DNA of 64,000 nt. Origin: Actinomadura nitritigenes. Its GTDB lineage: Bacteria; Actinomycetota; Actinomycetes; Streptosporangiales; Streptosporangiaceae. Both the position numbers and the translations under genes were made by a program. The stretch is taken from the NCBI RefSeq assembly GCF_017573545.1, contig NZ_JAGEOK010000005.1:1-64000 (forward strand), given 5' to 3'. The notes below the pieces were generated by a model. That model searched no databases, was not told the origin of the DNA, and worked only from the letters and a program-made list of their open reading frames with translations. Below are positions 40,680 to 49,695 of the stretch, piece by piece (the stretch's first letter is position 1; each line of letters starts with the position of its first letter).

Positions 40680-41674
40680 GCCGCGCCCGCCGGCGCCCCG
40701 GCCTCCACCGGCACCGCCGGGTCGGCGGGCCGCGCGACGTCCAGCGGCTGCGCGGTGAGCACGGGCTGCGCGGCGGCCGCGACGGCGGTGGCCGCCCGGA
40801 CGAACGCGGCGACGGCCGGTGAGCGGCAGTCCTGCGGCCAGGCGATGGAGAACTCCGCCGGGGGAAGGTCGCGCACCGCACGGTAGGCGATGCCGGGACG
40901 GGCGTGCCGCCGCGCGATCGACACCGGCACGAACCAGATGACGCCGCCCACCTCCACCAGGCTGAACAGCTCCGTCAGGTCCCGGACGGGCCGGCGGCTC
41001 TCGGCGAACGACCCGCGCGCGGCGGGCCGGCCGGGTCCGTCGCCGCCGTCCGGGCCGGGCGGCAGGCCGCCCAGCTCGGCGGGCTTGCCGTCGGGCAGCA
41101 TCCGGCCGGCGAGGTCGGCGAGCGACAGCGAGGGGCGGGCGGCGAGCGGGTCGGACGCGGCCAGCGCGACCAGCCGGGGCTCGGTCAGCAGCGGTTCCAC
41201 GTCCAGCCCGCGGCCGTCGGTCAGCTCGGGGACGACCGCGACGTCCGCGCGGCCGTCGCGCAGCGCGGCCTCCTGGTCGCCCCGGCCGCCGAGCACCAAC
41301 TCCACCGGGATCGCCTCCGCCTCGCGCCGGTACGCGGCGAGGAACTGGGGCAGCAGCCCGGCGTCGAAGTCGGCCTTCAACGCGAGCCGGAGTTCGGGCG
41401 CGGGCCGTCCGGCGTTGCGGGTCCGCCGGGCGGCGGCGGTGAGCGCCTCCAGCGCGGTCCGGGCGTCGCGGAGCAGGACCTCCCCGGCGGGGGTGAGCCT
41501 GACCTGGCGGGTGCTGCGCTCGAACAGCCGGACGCCGAGGCCGCGTTCCAGCTCGCGGATCGCGCGGGACAGCGGCGGCTGCGCCATGCCCAGCCGCTCG
41601 GCGCCCCGCCTGAAGCTCAGCTCCTCGGCGACGGCCACGAAGTACCTGAGCTGCCGCGACTCCAGGTCATTCAT
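40598..41674 (-). CDS. LysR-family transcriptional regulator
   Basis: 358 residues. HTH: LRYFVAVAEELSFRRGAERLGMAQPPLSRAIRELERGLGVRLFERSTRQVRLTPAG (residues 9-66). The effector domain spans about 95-300; a low-complexity tail of about 55 residues (PAVPVEAGAPAGAAQRADGAGE) overlaps the end of the TetR gene. It is divergent from the NmrA-like gene 117 bases away and probably regulates it. The gap contains GGATCGATCC (41697-41706), a perfect 10-base palindrome. Confidence 0.9.
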   Translation of the reverse strand: MNDLESRQLRYFVAVAEELSFRRGAERLGMAQPPLSRAIRELERGLGVRLFERSTRQVRLTPAGEVLLRDARTALEALTAAARRTRNAGRPAPELRLALKADFDAGLLPQFLAAYRREAEAIPVELVLGGRGDQEAALRDGRADVAVVPELTDGRGLDVEPLLTEPRLVALAASDPLAARPSLSLADLAGRMLPDGKPAELGGLPPGPDGGDGPGRPAARGSFAESRRPVRDLTELFSLVEVGGVIWFVPVSIARRHARPGIAYRAVRDLPPAEFSIAWPQDCRSPAVAAFVRAATAVAAAAQPVLTAQPLDVARPADPAVPVEAGAPAGAAQRADGAGEAPSPGLGRSTMKPVTVRR

Positions 41675-41791
41675 ATCACCAGGGTATCAATGCGGACCGG
41701 ATCGATCCTTCAGGTCCGCGGCGGCGGCGGCTTGACTGGTCGATGCCGGCGCCGTTCCGGCGCCCTCCCCTTTCCGTGTCTGGAGACTTCA

Positions 41792-42670
41792 ATGATCGTC
41801 ATCACCACGCCCACCGGCAGGATCGGCCGGCGGGTCGTCGACGGCGTGCTCGCCGCCGGGGCACCCGTCCGCGTGATCGTGCGCGACGCGTCCCGGCTGC
41901 CCGGCCGTGTGCGCGAGCGCGCCGAGGTGGTCGAAGGGTCGCACGGCGACCCCGACGTCGTGACCAAGGCGTTCGCGGGCGCCGACGCCGTGTTCTGGCT
42001 CGCGCCGCCGAACCACCGGGCCGAGAGCCTCGACGACGTGTACTCCCGCTTCGCGCAGCCGGCCTGCGAGGCGTTCCGGAGCCAGGGCGTCCAGCGGGTC
42101 GTCGGCGTCTCCGCCCTCGGCCGCGGGGTGCTCCCCCACGCCGGCCACGTGACGGCGACGCTGAAGATGGACGACCTCATCGCGGGCACCGGCGTGCACT
42201 ACCGGGCGCTGACGCTGCCGACCTTCATGGACAACATGCTCGGCCAGGTGGAGAGCATCAGGAACGAGGGCGTGTTCTTCTCGGCGATCTCCGGGGACCG
42301 CAAGCTGCCGACGTGCGCCTGCCGCGACATCGCCGACGCCGCCGTCAAGCTGCTGCTCGACCCGTCGTGGACGGGGCGCGGCGACGTCCCGGTGCTCGGC
42401 CCGGAGGACCTGTCGAACGACGACCTGGCGCGCATCATGTCCGAGGTCCTCGGGCGGCCCGTGCGGCACCAGCGGATCTCCGTCGAGGCGTTCAAGGAGA
42501 GCATGCTCGCGCGCGGGGTGTCCGAGGCGAACGCCGAGGGGCTGGTCGAGATGGCGGTGGCCAAGGAGAACGGCCTGGACAGCGCCGAGCCGCGCACCCC
42601 CGAGGCCACGTCGCCCACGACCTTCCGCGAGTGGTGCGAGGAGGAGCTGAAGCCGGCCGTCCTCGGCTGA
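41792..42670 (+). CDS. NmrA-like NAD(P)-binding oxidoreductase/sensor
   Basis: 292 residues, ATG with TGGAG upstream. VITTPTGRIGRRVVDGVLAAGAPVRVIVRD is the dinucleotide-binding start with the modified TGxxGxxG loop of atypical SDRs. GVSALGRG and CRDIADAAVKLLLDP are also typical; the YxxxK pair is not clear, as in NmrA-type proteins that act as quinone reductases or redox sensors. It is the apparent target of the divergent LysR gene. Confidence 0.85.
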   Translation: MIVITTPTGRIGRRVVDGVLAAGAPVRVIVRDASRLPGRVRERAEVVEGSHGDPDVVTKAFAGADAVFWLAPPNHRAESLDDVYSRFAQPACEAFRSQGVQRVVGVSALGRGVLPHAGHVTATLKMDDLIAGTGVHYRALTLPTFMDNMLGQVESIRNEGVFFSAISGDRKLPTCACRDIADAAVKLLLDPSWTGRGDVPVLGPEDLSNDDLARIMSEVLGRPVRHQRISVEAFKESMLARGVSEANAEGLVEMAVAKENGLDSAEPRTPEATSPTTFREWCEEELKPAVLG

Positions 42671-42760
42671 GCCGCGGACGCGTCGCGGGCCGGACGCCGT
42701 GAGCGCGGCGCCCGGCCCGCCCGCGGCGGGACGCGAAACGGCGGGACGCGGAGCGGCCCG

Positions 42761-43705
42761 TCAGGAGACCCGCGCCATCCGGCGGCGGGCCGCCCGGCCC
42801 ATCCGCTCGGTCGGACCGGCGTGCGCGCCCTCGCCCTTGCGGACCGGCGCGCCCGGCGGCGGCACGCGGACCTCGATGCGCCCGTCCTGGACGCGGGTCT
42901 CGAAGCGGGGTTCCGGCGTGCTGGCCGGGCCGCGCACGATGCCGCCGTCGGAGAGCCGGAAGGTGCTGCCGTGCCAGGGACACGTGACGCAGCCGTCCGC
43001 GATCGTGCCCTCGTCCAGCGGCCCGCCCAGGTGGGTGCACGTGGCCGCCAGCGCGTAGATCTGCCGGTCCGCCCGGTAGAGCATGATCGGGACGCCGTCG
43101 ACGTCCACCGTCCGGTGCTCGCTGTCGGGCAGTTCGTCCTCGCCCAGGACGGGCGTCCAGTCCTGCGGGCCCTGCTGCCAGGCGGTGCGGTTGACGTTGA
43201 CGCCCATCGTGAAGGACAGGTGGCCCCCGAGGTAGGCGCTGAACCCCAGCACCCCGAATCCCGCGAACCCGAGGGCCTTGCCGGCGCCGCGGGCCCTGCG
43301 GGCCCGCATGGCGATGGACGCCCCGTACAGCGCCAGTGCCATGGTGTTGGCGGCGGCGTGGACGATGCCCACCCGCCGTTCGGCTCCGAGGGTGTCGGCC
43401 CAGTCGTTCAGCCCGGACATCGCGGTCGGCACGGCGGCGGCCACACCCGTGATCGCCAGCAGGTCGGCGGCGGGTTCGGCGTCGGGTCCCCCGACGGCGT
43501 CCAGCAGCGTGGACATGCTCCAGGCGCCGATCGCCACGTCGGTGAGCGGCGGGTGCAGCGGATGGCCCAGGTTGGTCCCGCTCAGCAGGTTGCGGACGAT
43601 CCGCGGCCGTACCGCGCGCTGGACCGCGGAGCTCAGCGGCCCGGCGACCTTGTCCAGCACCTCCGCCTGTTCCAACCGGCGCACCATCCTGTGCGGCATG
43701 CTCAT
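42761..43705 (-). CDS. DUF2231 membrane domain fused to a Rieske [2Fe-2S] domain
   Basis: 314 residues from the second of two adjacent ATGs (GGGGAGG five bases upstream). Residues 45-170 carry the DUF2231 motif HPLHPPLTDVAIGAWSMSTLLD and four hydrophobic helices; residues 185-290 are a Rieske domain with CTHLGG (Cys223, His225) and CPWHGSTF (Cys242, His245), a complete cluster-binding set. Fusions of this kind are common in actinobacteria, with membrane electron transfer as the likely role. It stands as a single gene. Confidence 0.9.
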   Translation of the reverse strand: MSMPHRMVRRLEQAEVLDKVAGPLSSAVQRAVRPRIVRNLLSGTNLGHPLHPPLTDVAIGAWSMSTLLDAVGGPDAEPAADLLAITGVAAAVPTAMSGLNDWADTLGAERRVGIVHAAANTMALALYGASIAMRARRARGAGKALGFAGFGVLGFSAYLGGHLSFTMGVNVNRTAWQQGPQDWTPVLGEDELPDSEHRTVDVDGVPIMLYRADRQIYALAATCTHLGGPLDEGTIADGCVTCPWHGSTFRLSDGGIVRGPASTPEPRFETRVQDGRIEVRVPPPGAPVRKGEGAHAGPTERMGRAARRRMARVS

Positions 43706-43823
43706 CATTGCCTCCCCAAGGCCCAAGAGAACGGTCGCGTCCCGCGATCGCGCGAAGTCACTCGTCCGCTCCTTATCCGCCCTGCGGGATGCAAAACCGC
43801 CGGGCGGCCTCCGGCGCCCGCCG

Positions 43824-45473
43824 TCAGGGCCCGGTGCGGCGAACAACGCGCACGAAGCGGACGTCCAGGTCGTCGCCCGCGCCGGTGACGAGGCGGAAGT
43901 CGGTGCCGCCGCGCAGGCGTCCGGCGAACACCGGACGGGGCAGCCGCACCGTCGCGGTCTTCCACGCGCCGTCGCCCGAGCGCCGGACGTGCGGCGACCG
44001 CCCGCCCTCGTACTCGATCCACCACGCGCCGCGGCCCGCGTCGCGGTAGGTCACCTTGACGTCCACCGGCCGCCGGTCGCGCCGGGCGCGGAACCGCTCG
44101 TCGACGTCGAAGTACATCGAGGTCTGGCCGTGCGCGCGGTCGGTGCGGAGCCCCTCGTAGGCGGTGCCGTTCTCCTCGGAGAGGACGTTGCGGTGGACGT
44201 CGGCCGTGGAGCGCCGCGGGGTGCCGTCCGGCCGGACGTCGCGCTGGACGAGCCAGCGTTCGAGGTTGCGCACCCACGGCCGGGTCCGCCACGCGCGGTT
44301 CCCGGTGAACGGCCCGGCCGCGTCCTTCCAGTAGGTGTCCTCCGCGTCGCGCAGCGCGGCCCAGGCGTCCGGGGAGTCGGACGCGGTCTTGCCGAGGCTC
44401 AGCCGTAGCCACCGCCACTGGGCCGGGTACTGCTTCATATAGGACGGGCCCGGCACCACGTACACCCAGTTCATCCGCAGTTGCAGCGCCTTCAGGTTCG
44501 CCTGGCGGACGGCGTAGTAGGGGTCGGCGGTGCTGTAGCCGCAGTCGTTGAAGCACTCGTTCTCGGTGGCGACGACGTGCCGTCCGTCGTGGACGGGCAG
44601 GCTCTCGTCCACCGTCATGTGCCCGTCGGGTTCTATGCGGCTCCCGTAGGAAGGGGCCTCGCCGAGGTGGTGATCGAACTCCTCGGTGATGCCCGTGCGG
44701 ACGCCGAGGCCGGCGTCGACCGCCTGCCTGGCGAACAGGTCCGTCCTGCTCCCCCACGGACCCCAGGGGTAGTCCTCGCCGGTGAAGACCAGCTTGGTGC
44801 GGTACGGCCCGAACAGCGCGGCGAGGTCGCGCCACGCGTGCGCGTACCAGGACCGGTACGCCTCGAAGGTCAGCCCTCGCTTGGCGGCGGCGCCGACGAT
44901 GTCGTAGTCGAACTCCGCCCAGGTGAAGGCGCCGGGGACGTAGACGAACCGCAGCCGCGGATCGGCGCGCAGGCCGGACTCGACGAACAGCCTCCTGTAG
45001 AGGCCGAGGAGCCGTCCCCACACGCACTCGTTCCAGATGGGCAGGTGGTACCGCCCCTCATAGTCCGGGCCGATCGGGTCCACGCCGCACTCGTCGGCCA
45101 CCCATCCCGGCGCCCATGACGAACCGCTGGCGAAGACGCGCATCCAGAACGGCCGCGCCTGCGCGAGCTGCTCGCGCAGTGGCCGGAACGTCATGTCCTC
45201 GGCGGTGCCGGTGGTGTCGTCGCGCAGCCGTCCGGGCCCGCCGGGCTGGAGCTGCCGCCAGGTGAGGTCGAGCCCTCGCAGGTCGACGTGGTACTCCGGG
45301 GCGGCCTGCTCGGAGAAGAACCCGCTGTTCGGCGAGGGGCGCACCCATCCGGGCAGCGTCCAGTCGTCCCCCGGCCGGACGCGGACGCTGCCGGTCACCG
45401 CGCCCGCCGGCACCGCACCGGACAGCGCGAACAGGACCAGCAGGCCCGAGAGGACCGCCATCGCCCGTCTCAT
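43824..45473 (-). CDS. Secreted glycoside-hydrolase-like protein
   Basis: 549 residues with a Sec signal peptide (MRRAMAVLSGLLVLFALSGAVPAGA). The mature protein begins with WVRPSPNSGFFSEQAAPEYHVDLRGLDLTWRQLQPG, and the middle looks like a TIM-barrel (FWMRVFASG, YVPGAFTWAEFDYD, LVFTGEDYPWGPWG, VVATENECFNDCG, NWVYVVPGPSYMKQ) with candidate catalytic Glu residues. A beta-rich C-terminal part (about 440-545) may bind carbohydrate. I recognise the architecture of GH-like (GH42 or DUF4832-type) proteins but not the family. It is divergent from the sugar importer operon, which supports a polysaccharide-degrading role. Confidence 0.65.
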   Translation of the reverse strand: MRRAMAVLSGLLVLFALSGAVPAGAVTGSVRVRPGDDWTLPGWVRPSPNSGFFSEQAAPEYHVDLRGLDLTWRQLQPGGPGRLRDDTTGTAEDMTFRPLREQLAQARPFWMRVFASGSSWAPGWVADECGVDPIGPDYEGRYHLPIWNECVWGRLLGLYRRLFVESGLRADPRLRFVYVPGAFTWAEFDYDIVGAAAKRGLTFEAYRSWYAHAWRDLAALFGPYRTKLVFTGEDYPWGPWGSRTDLFARQAVDAGLGVRTGITEEFDHHLGEAPSYGSRIEPDGHMTVDESLPVHDGRHVVATENECFNDCGYSTADPYYAVRQANLKALQLRMNWVYVVPGPSYMKQYPAQWRWLRLSLGKTASDSPDAWAALRDAEDTYWKDAAGPFTGNRAWRTRPWVRNLERWLVQRDVRPDGTPRRSTADVHRNVLSEENGTAYEGLRTDRAHGQTSMYFDVDERFRARRDRRPVDVKVTYRDAGRGAWWIEYEGGRSPHVRRSGDGAWKTATVRLPRPVFAGRLRGGTDFRLVTGAGDDLDVRFVRVVRRTGP

Positions 45474-45591
45474 GCCGCCCCCGTCCCGGCCGCCGCCTCG
45501 GCCCCGCTCGGCGGTACGGCCGGTCCGCTCGCTTCCGCCATCATCGCCTCCCCCGCCTGATCATTGTCGATCGAATGCCGTCATCAAGCAC

Positions 45592-45721
45592 GATCACGCA
45601 ACTTCGCTGCAACATCGTGATCGATTGGCGGGGTTACCGACCAGCAATCCACGTGGAGGTCCCGCGATCCCTTGCCCGATGAGCGATTGTGTTCTAAAGT
45701 GCCGCGCATCCTGCACAATCG
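45592..45721. promoter_or_regulatory. Operator region upstream of the sugar importer
   Basis: Two inverted repeats lie in the 271-base gap: GATCACG (45592-45598) with CGTGATC (45616-45622), and CGATTGTG (45684-45691) with CACAATCG (45714-45721), the second pair centred 30 bases apart. The motif CG[A/T]TTGTGC recurs at 54512-54520 before the catabolic operon. These are candidate sites for the DeoR-family repressor at 48878. The rest of the gap shows no gene. Confidence 0.5.
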
Positions 45722-45744
45722 AGCACGAGTATCTGGAGGCGATC

Positions 45745-47013
45745 ATGAGGCAGCCGAGCGGTCGCCGGATCACCGCGCTGGTCACCGGGGTCGCCTTGGT
45801 GGCCGGCCTCTCCTCGGCCTGCGGCTCGGGCGGCGGCGACGCGAAGAAGATCACGTTCTGGCACGGGTACACCGACGTCCAGTCCGAGACGATCACCAAG
45901 CTCGTCGGCGAGTGGAACGGCGCCCATCCCGACCAGAAGGTCGAGCCGGTCTTCAGCAACAACGACAACACGCTGCAGAAGACCCTCGCGTCCTTCGTGT
46001 CCGGCAAGGCGCCCTCGGTCGCCTACCAGTACGGCTCGTCGATCACCGCGCTGACCGGCCGCCACCAGACCCAGGATCTCACCTCGCTGGTCAAGGGCAG
46101 CCCGGACGTCGACTGGAACGACTTCTTCCCCGCGGCCCGCCAGGGCGCCACCGTGGACGACAAGATCTACGGGATCCCCGCGCTGGTCGACAACCTCGGC
46201 CTCGTCTACAACAAGAAGCTCTTCGACGCCGCGGGCCTGAAGTACCCGACGCCGGACTGGACCTGGGACGACTTCAGGAACGCGGCGAGGAAGCTGTCGG
46301 GGAACGGCAAGTACGGATGGGCCTACGTCAACGACGGGACCGAGGACACCGTCTGGCGCTTCCTCGCGCTCCTCTGGCAGGCCGGCGGCGACCTGCTCGA
46401 CCCCGCGAACAAGAAGGCCGCCTTCGACTCGCCCGCCGGGCGGCAGGCCATGCAGCTGCTGCACGACATGTCCGTCACCGACAAGTCGGTCTACCTCGAC
46501 ACCGGCGACCAGCAGTACCTCAACCTGTTCAACTCCGGCCGGATCGGCATGCTGTGGACCGGCCCGTGGGACCTCGGCCAGATCAACAAGGACGTCTCGT
46601 ACGGCGTGCAGTACCTGCCCGCCAAGGTCACGCACGCCACGATCTCCGGCCCCGACTACTACATGCTCTTCGACAAGAAGGCGCAGAAGACCGCCTGGGC
46701 GTTCCTGAAGTGGCTGACCTCCCCGCAGGTCCACCTGCGGTACGCCACGCAGACCGGTGACCTGCCGCTGCGCGCGTCCGAGGAGAAGCTGCCCGGCTAC
46801 AAGGACTACCTGGCCAAGTACCCCGGCAACAAGGTGTTCATCGACAACCTCAGCAAGAACGTCACCAAGGCGCGCCCGAACATCAAGCAGTACCCGCAGA
46901 TCTCGCAGGTGCTCGGCACGGCCGTGCAGGCGGTGCTGCTCGGCAAGAAGCAGCCGCAGGCCGCGCTCGCCGACGCGGCGAAGCAGGTCGACGACATCCT
47001 GGCGGGCTCCTGA
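45745..47013 (+). CDS. Sugar ABC transporter substrate-binding lipoprotein
   Basis: 422 residues, ATG with TGGAGG seven bases upstream. The lipobox is LSSAC with the lipidated Cys26. The mature part begins ITFWHGYTDVQSETITKLVGEWN, the hallmark of the CUT1 MalE/UgpB-type family, and contains GKAPSVAYQYGSSITALTG and IPALVDNLGLVYNKKLFDAAGL. It captures an oligosaccharide or amino-sugar outside the membrane and delivers it to the two permeases encoded next. No ATPase gene lies in the operon, so a shared MsiK-like ATPase is expected elsewhere. Confidence 0.93.
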   Translation: MRQPSGRRITALVTGVALVAGLSSACGSGGGDAKKITFWHGYTDVQSETITKLVGEWNGAHPDQKVEPVFSNNDNTLQKTLASFVSGKAPSVAYQYGSSITALTGRHQTQDLTSLVKGSPDVDWNDFFPAARQGATVDDKIYGIPALVDNLGLVYNKKLFDAAGLKYPTPDWTWDDFRNAARKLSGNGKYGWAYVNDGTEDTVWRFLALLWQAGGDLLDPANKKAAFDSPAGRQAMQLLHDMSVTDKSVYLDTGDQQYLNLFNSGRIGMLWTGPWDLGQINKDVSYGVQYLPAKVTHATISGPDYYMLFDKKAQKTAWAFLKWLTSPQVHLRYATQTGDLPLRASEEKLPGYKDYLAKYPGNKVFIDNLSKNVTKARPNIKQYPQISQVLGTAVQAVLLGKKQPQAALADAAKQVDDILAGS

Positions 47014-47948
47014 TGGCGTCCACCGCGCTGCCCGCCCCCGCCGCGAAGGACCGGCGGCCGCGCCGGTCGCGGCGGCGGCTGGGCGAGCACCTGGCGGGCT
47101 GGGGGTTCGTCTCCCCGGCCGTCCTGCTCATCGGCGTCTTCGGCATGCTCCCGGTGCTGTGGTCGTTCTGGCTGTCCTTCCAGGACACCGACCTGACCTC
47201 CCCCGGCACCTTCGCGGGCGGCGCCAAGTACGCCGAGCTGGTCAAGGACCCGCTGATGTGGGACGCCGCCCGGCGGTCGGCGATCTACACAGTGCTGTTC
47301 GTGCCGCTGACGATGGTGCTGGCGCTGCCGATCGCGGTGCTGCTCAACCAGCGGATCCGCGGGATCACGCTGTACCGGATGGCGGTGTTCGTCCCGCTGG
47401 TGACCTCGACGGTCGCGACCGGGATCATCTTCAACTGGCTGCTGAACCCGCAGTTCGGCCCGGTCAACGCCGCGCTGTCCAAGGCGGGCCTGCCCGAGCA
47501 GGGCTTCTTCCAGGATCCGAACCAGGCGCTGTTCGCGCTGGTGGCGATGACGGTGTGGGGGTGGCTCGGCTTCGCCGTCATCATCTACCTGTCCGCGCTG
47601 CAGGGCGTCCCGAAGGACCTGATGGAGGCGGCCGCGCTGGACGGCTGCGGCCGGCTGAAGGCGTTCCGGCACGTCGAGCTGCCGCTGCTGGCCCCCGCGT
47701 CCGGCTTCCTCGTCGTCTGGCTGACGATCAACTCGCTGCAGCTGTTCGACGAGGTGTACGTGACGACCAAGGGCGGGCCGCTGCGCGCCACCACCGTCAT
47801 CGTCTACCACCTGTACAACAAGGCGTTCGTGGACTTCGACGGCGGTTACGCGGCCGCGGTCGGCTGCGCGCTGTTCCTGGTCATCCTGCTGGTGACCGTG
47901 GTGCAGCTCGCCATCACCCGCCGTACCTCCTTCTACGAGGGCCGATGA
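47013..47948 (+). CDS. Sugar ABC transporter permease (MalF type)
   Basis: 311 residues, ATG overlapping the preceding TGA. Six membrane segments begin at WGFVSPAVLLIGVFGMLPVLWSFWLS; the cytoplasmic EAA loop is KDLMEAAALDGCGRLKAFRHVELPLLAP, which contacts the ATPase. ATGA overlap with the next permease. Member of the CUT1 family with the lipoprotein at 45745. Confidence 0.95.
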   Translation: MASTALPAPAAKDRRPRRSRRRLGEHLAGWGFVSPAVLLIGVFGMLPVLWSFWLSFQDTDLTSPGTFAGGAKYAELVKDPLMWDAARRSAIYTVLFVPLTMVLALPIAVLLNQRIRGITLYRMAVFVPLVTSTVATGIIFNWLLNPQFGPVNAALSKAGLPEQGFFQDPNQALFALVAMTVWGWLGFAVIIYLSALQGVPKDLMEAAALDGCGRLKAFRHVELPLLAPASGFLVVWLTINSLQLFDEVYVTTKGGPLRATTVIVYHLYNKAFVDFDGGYAAAVGCALFLVILLVTVVQLAITRRTSFYEGR

Positions 47949-48790
47949 GCATGACGACGACGAACGCCCCGGCCGCGCGCCGGTTCCGGCGGCCGAGCCC
48001 GCTGCACCTGGTGCTGCTGCCGATCGCGCTGGTGATGGTGGCGCCGCTGCTCTGGATGGTGCTGCTGTCGATCTCCACCGAGGCCGAGACGCGGCGGTTC
48101 CCGCCCGGCCTGCCGTCGGGGATCGAGTGGCACAACTACACCGACGCGCTGCGGGACGCGCCGCTCGGGCACTGGCTGGGCAACAGCGCGATCGTGTCGG
48201 TCAGCTGCGTGGCCGGGAACCTCGTGTTCTGCTCGCTGGCGGGCTACGCCTTCGCCCGGATCCGGTTCCTCGGCAGCAAGGCGCTGTTCGTCGCGGTCCT
48301 GGCCACGCTGATGGTGCCGTTCCAGATCGTCATGCTGCCGACGCTGATCATGGTGCGGACGCTCGGGCTCACCGACACGCTCGGCGCGCTGATCGTGCCG
48401 AACCTGGCGACCGCGTTCGGCATCTTCCTGCTGCGGCAGTTCTTCATGACGGTGCCGCGGGAGCTGGAGGAGGCCGCGCGGATCGACGGCGCGAGCCGGC
48501 TGCGGATCCTGTTCCAGGTGATGCTGCCGCTGATGCGCCCGACGCTGGCGACGCTCGCGGTGCTGACGTTCCTGCAGACGTGGAACGACTTCCTCTGGCC
48601 GCTGATCGCGGTGCAGAGCCCGGAGCACATGACCGTCCAGCTCGGCCTGCAGACGTTCCAGGGCGCGCACACCACGAACTGGCCGCGGCTCATGGCCGGC
48701 ACGGTGATCAGCCAGCTGCCGGTGTTCGTGCTGTTCTTCGTCGCGCAGCGGTTCTTCGTGCGGTCGGTGGCGACCGCGGGCCTGAAGTAG
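47945..48790 (+). CDS. Sugar ABC transporter permease (MalG type)
   Basis: 281 residues with six membrane segments starting LHLVLLPIALVMVAPLLWMVLLSI. The EAA loop RELEEAARIDGASRLRILFQVMLPLMRP is complete. It is the last gene of the importer operon and converges on the DeoR gene. The 87-base gap has a GTCGCGGGG triplet repeat (about 48834-48859) and a small GTGGCC/GGCCAC hairpin that overlaps the DeoR stop. Confidence 0.95.
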   Translation: MSMTTTNAPAARRFRRPSPLHLVLLPIALVMVAPLLWMVLLSISTEAETRRFPPGLPSGIEWHNYTDALRDAPLGHWLGNSAIVSVSCVAGNLVFCSLAGYAFARIRFLGSKALFVAVLATLMVPFQIVMLPTLIMVRTLGLTDTLGALIVPNLATAFGIFLLRQFFMTVPRELEEAARIDGASRLRILFQVMLPLMRPTLATLAVLTFLQTWNDFLWPLIAVQSPEHMTVQLGLQTFQGAHTTNWPRLMAGTVISQLPVFVLFFVAQRFFVRSVATAGLK

Positions 48791-48877
48791 CCGCGCCACC
48801 GGGCCACTTCGGCACCGCGCCACCGCGGCGCGGGTCGCGGGGTCGCGGGGTCGCGGGCGAGCGGGGTGGCCGGGGCC

Positions 48878-49639
48878 TCAGGCCACGGTCACCTCGACGC
48901 CCGCCGCCTGGATCCGGTCCAGCTCGGCGCGGTCCGCGCCGGCGTCGGTGATCAGCATGTCGACCTCCCCGATCGGGGCGATCCGGGAGAAGGCGCGGTG
49001 CCCGATCTTGGAGCCGTCGGCGAGCACCACCACCCGGCGGGTGGCCCGCATCAGGCAGTGGTCGGTGCGGGCCTCGATCTCGTCGTGGGTGCTGATGCCG
49101 GCCTCGGCGTCGATCCCGTCCACGCCGAGGAACACCAGGTCCAGGCTGATGTCGGCGAGGGTGCGGTCGGCGATCGGCCCCACCAGCTCGTAGGACTCGG
49201 GGCGGACGCCGCCGCCGGTGACGACCAGGTCGATCGCGGGCCGCACGGACAGGTCGGCGGCGATGTTGAGGGCGTTGGTGACGACCTTGAGCGCGCGGCC
49301 GGTGGACAGCAGCCGGGCCAGCTCGGTGATCGTGGTGCCGCCGTTGAAGCCGACCGAGTGCACCGAGCCGTCGACCAGCCGCACCGCGGCCTGCGCGATG
49401 CGGCGCTTCTCCTCCTGGCTACGGCCGCCGCGGTAGCGCATCGGCAGCTCGTAGATGACCTCGGCCGCCATCGCGCCGCCGTGCGTGCGCTTGAGGAGCT
49501 GCTGCTCCTCGAGCACCTGCAGGTCGCGGCGGATCGAGGCGGGCGAGGCCTGAAGCTCGGCCGACAGGTCGACCACGCTCACCGAGCCGTGCTCGGCGAG
49601 CCGTTCGAGGATGAGGGGAAGACGGTCCTGCTGACGCAT
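48878..49639 (-). CDS. DeoR/GlpR-family sugar regulator (AgaR-like)
   Basis: 253 residues. HTH: RLPLILERLAEHGSVSVVDLSAELQASPASIRRDLQVLEEQQLLKRTHGGA (residues 6-56). The sensor domain has GFNGGTTITELARLL, ALKVVTNALNIA, GGGVRPESYELVGP and FLGVDGIDAEAGISTHDEIEA, the DeoRC phosphosugar-binding pattern. Only 6 bases separate a perfect -10 hexamer from the ATG, so the mRNA is probably leaderless. It sits between the importer and the catabolic operon and likely represses both. Confidence 0.93.
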   Translation of the reverse strand: MRQQDRLPLILERLAEHGSVSVVDLSAELQASPASIRRDLQVLEEQQLLKRTHGGAMAAEVIYELPMRYRGGRSQEEKRRIAQAAVRLVDGSVHSVGFNGGTTITELARLLSTGRALKVVTNALNIAADLSVRPAIDLVVTGGGVRPESYELVGPIADRTLADISLDLVFLGVDGIDAEAGISTHDEIEARTDHCLMRATRRVVVLADGSKIGHRAFSRIAPIGEVDMLITDAGADRAELDRIQAAGVEVTVA

Positions 49640-49645
49640 CCGATC

Positions 49646-49651
49646 ATTATA
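49646..49651 (-). promoter_or_regulatory. TATAAT -10 hexamer, leaderless promoter
   Basis: TATAAT on the minus strand lies 6 bases from the ATG of the DeoR gene, with TTTTCG 16 bases further upstream as a possible -35. Transcription would start at or near the A of the ATG. Confidence 0.6.
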
Positions 49652-49695
49652 GAGTACGAATGGTGCGCGAAAATAGCCGTTTCAGCAAGAGATAA

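Noticed and set aside
41695..41715. GGATCGATCC palindrome as the definite LysR operator
   Set aside because: LysR sites need T-N11-A type geometry; the short palindrome alone is weak, so it is only mentioned under the gene.
48834..48860. GTCGCGGGG triplet repeats as a CRISPR-like or regulatory array
   Set aside because: Three 9-base copies with no spacers at a convergent gene end; probably simple-sequence slippage.
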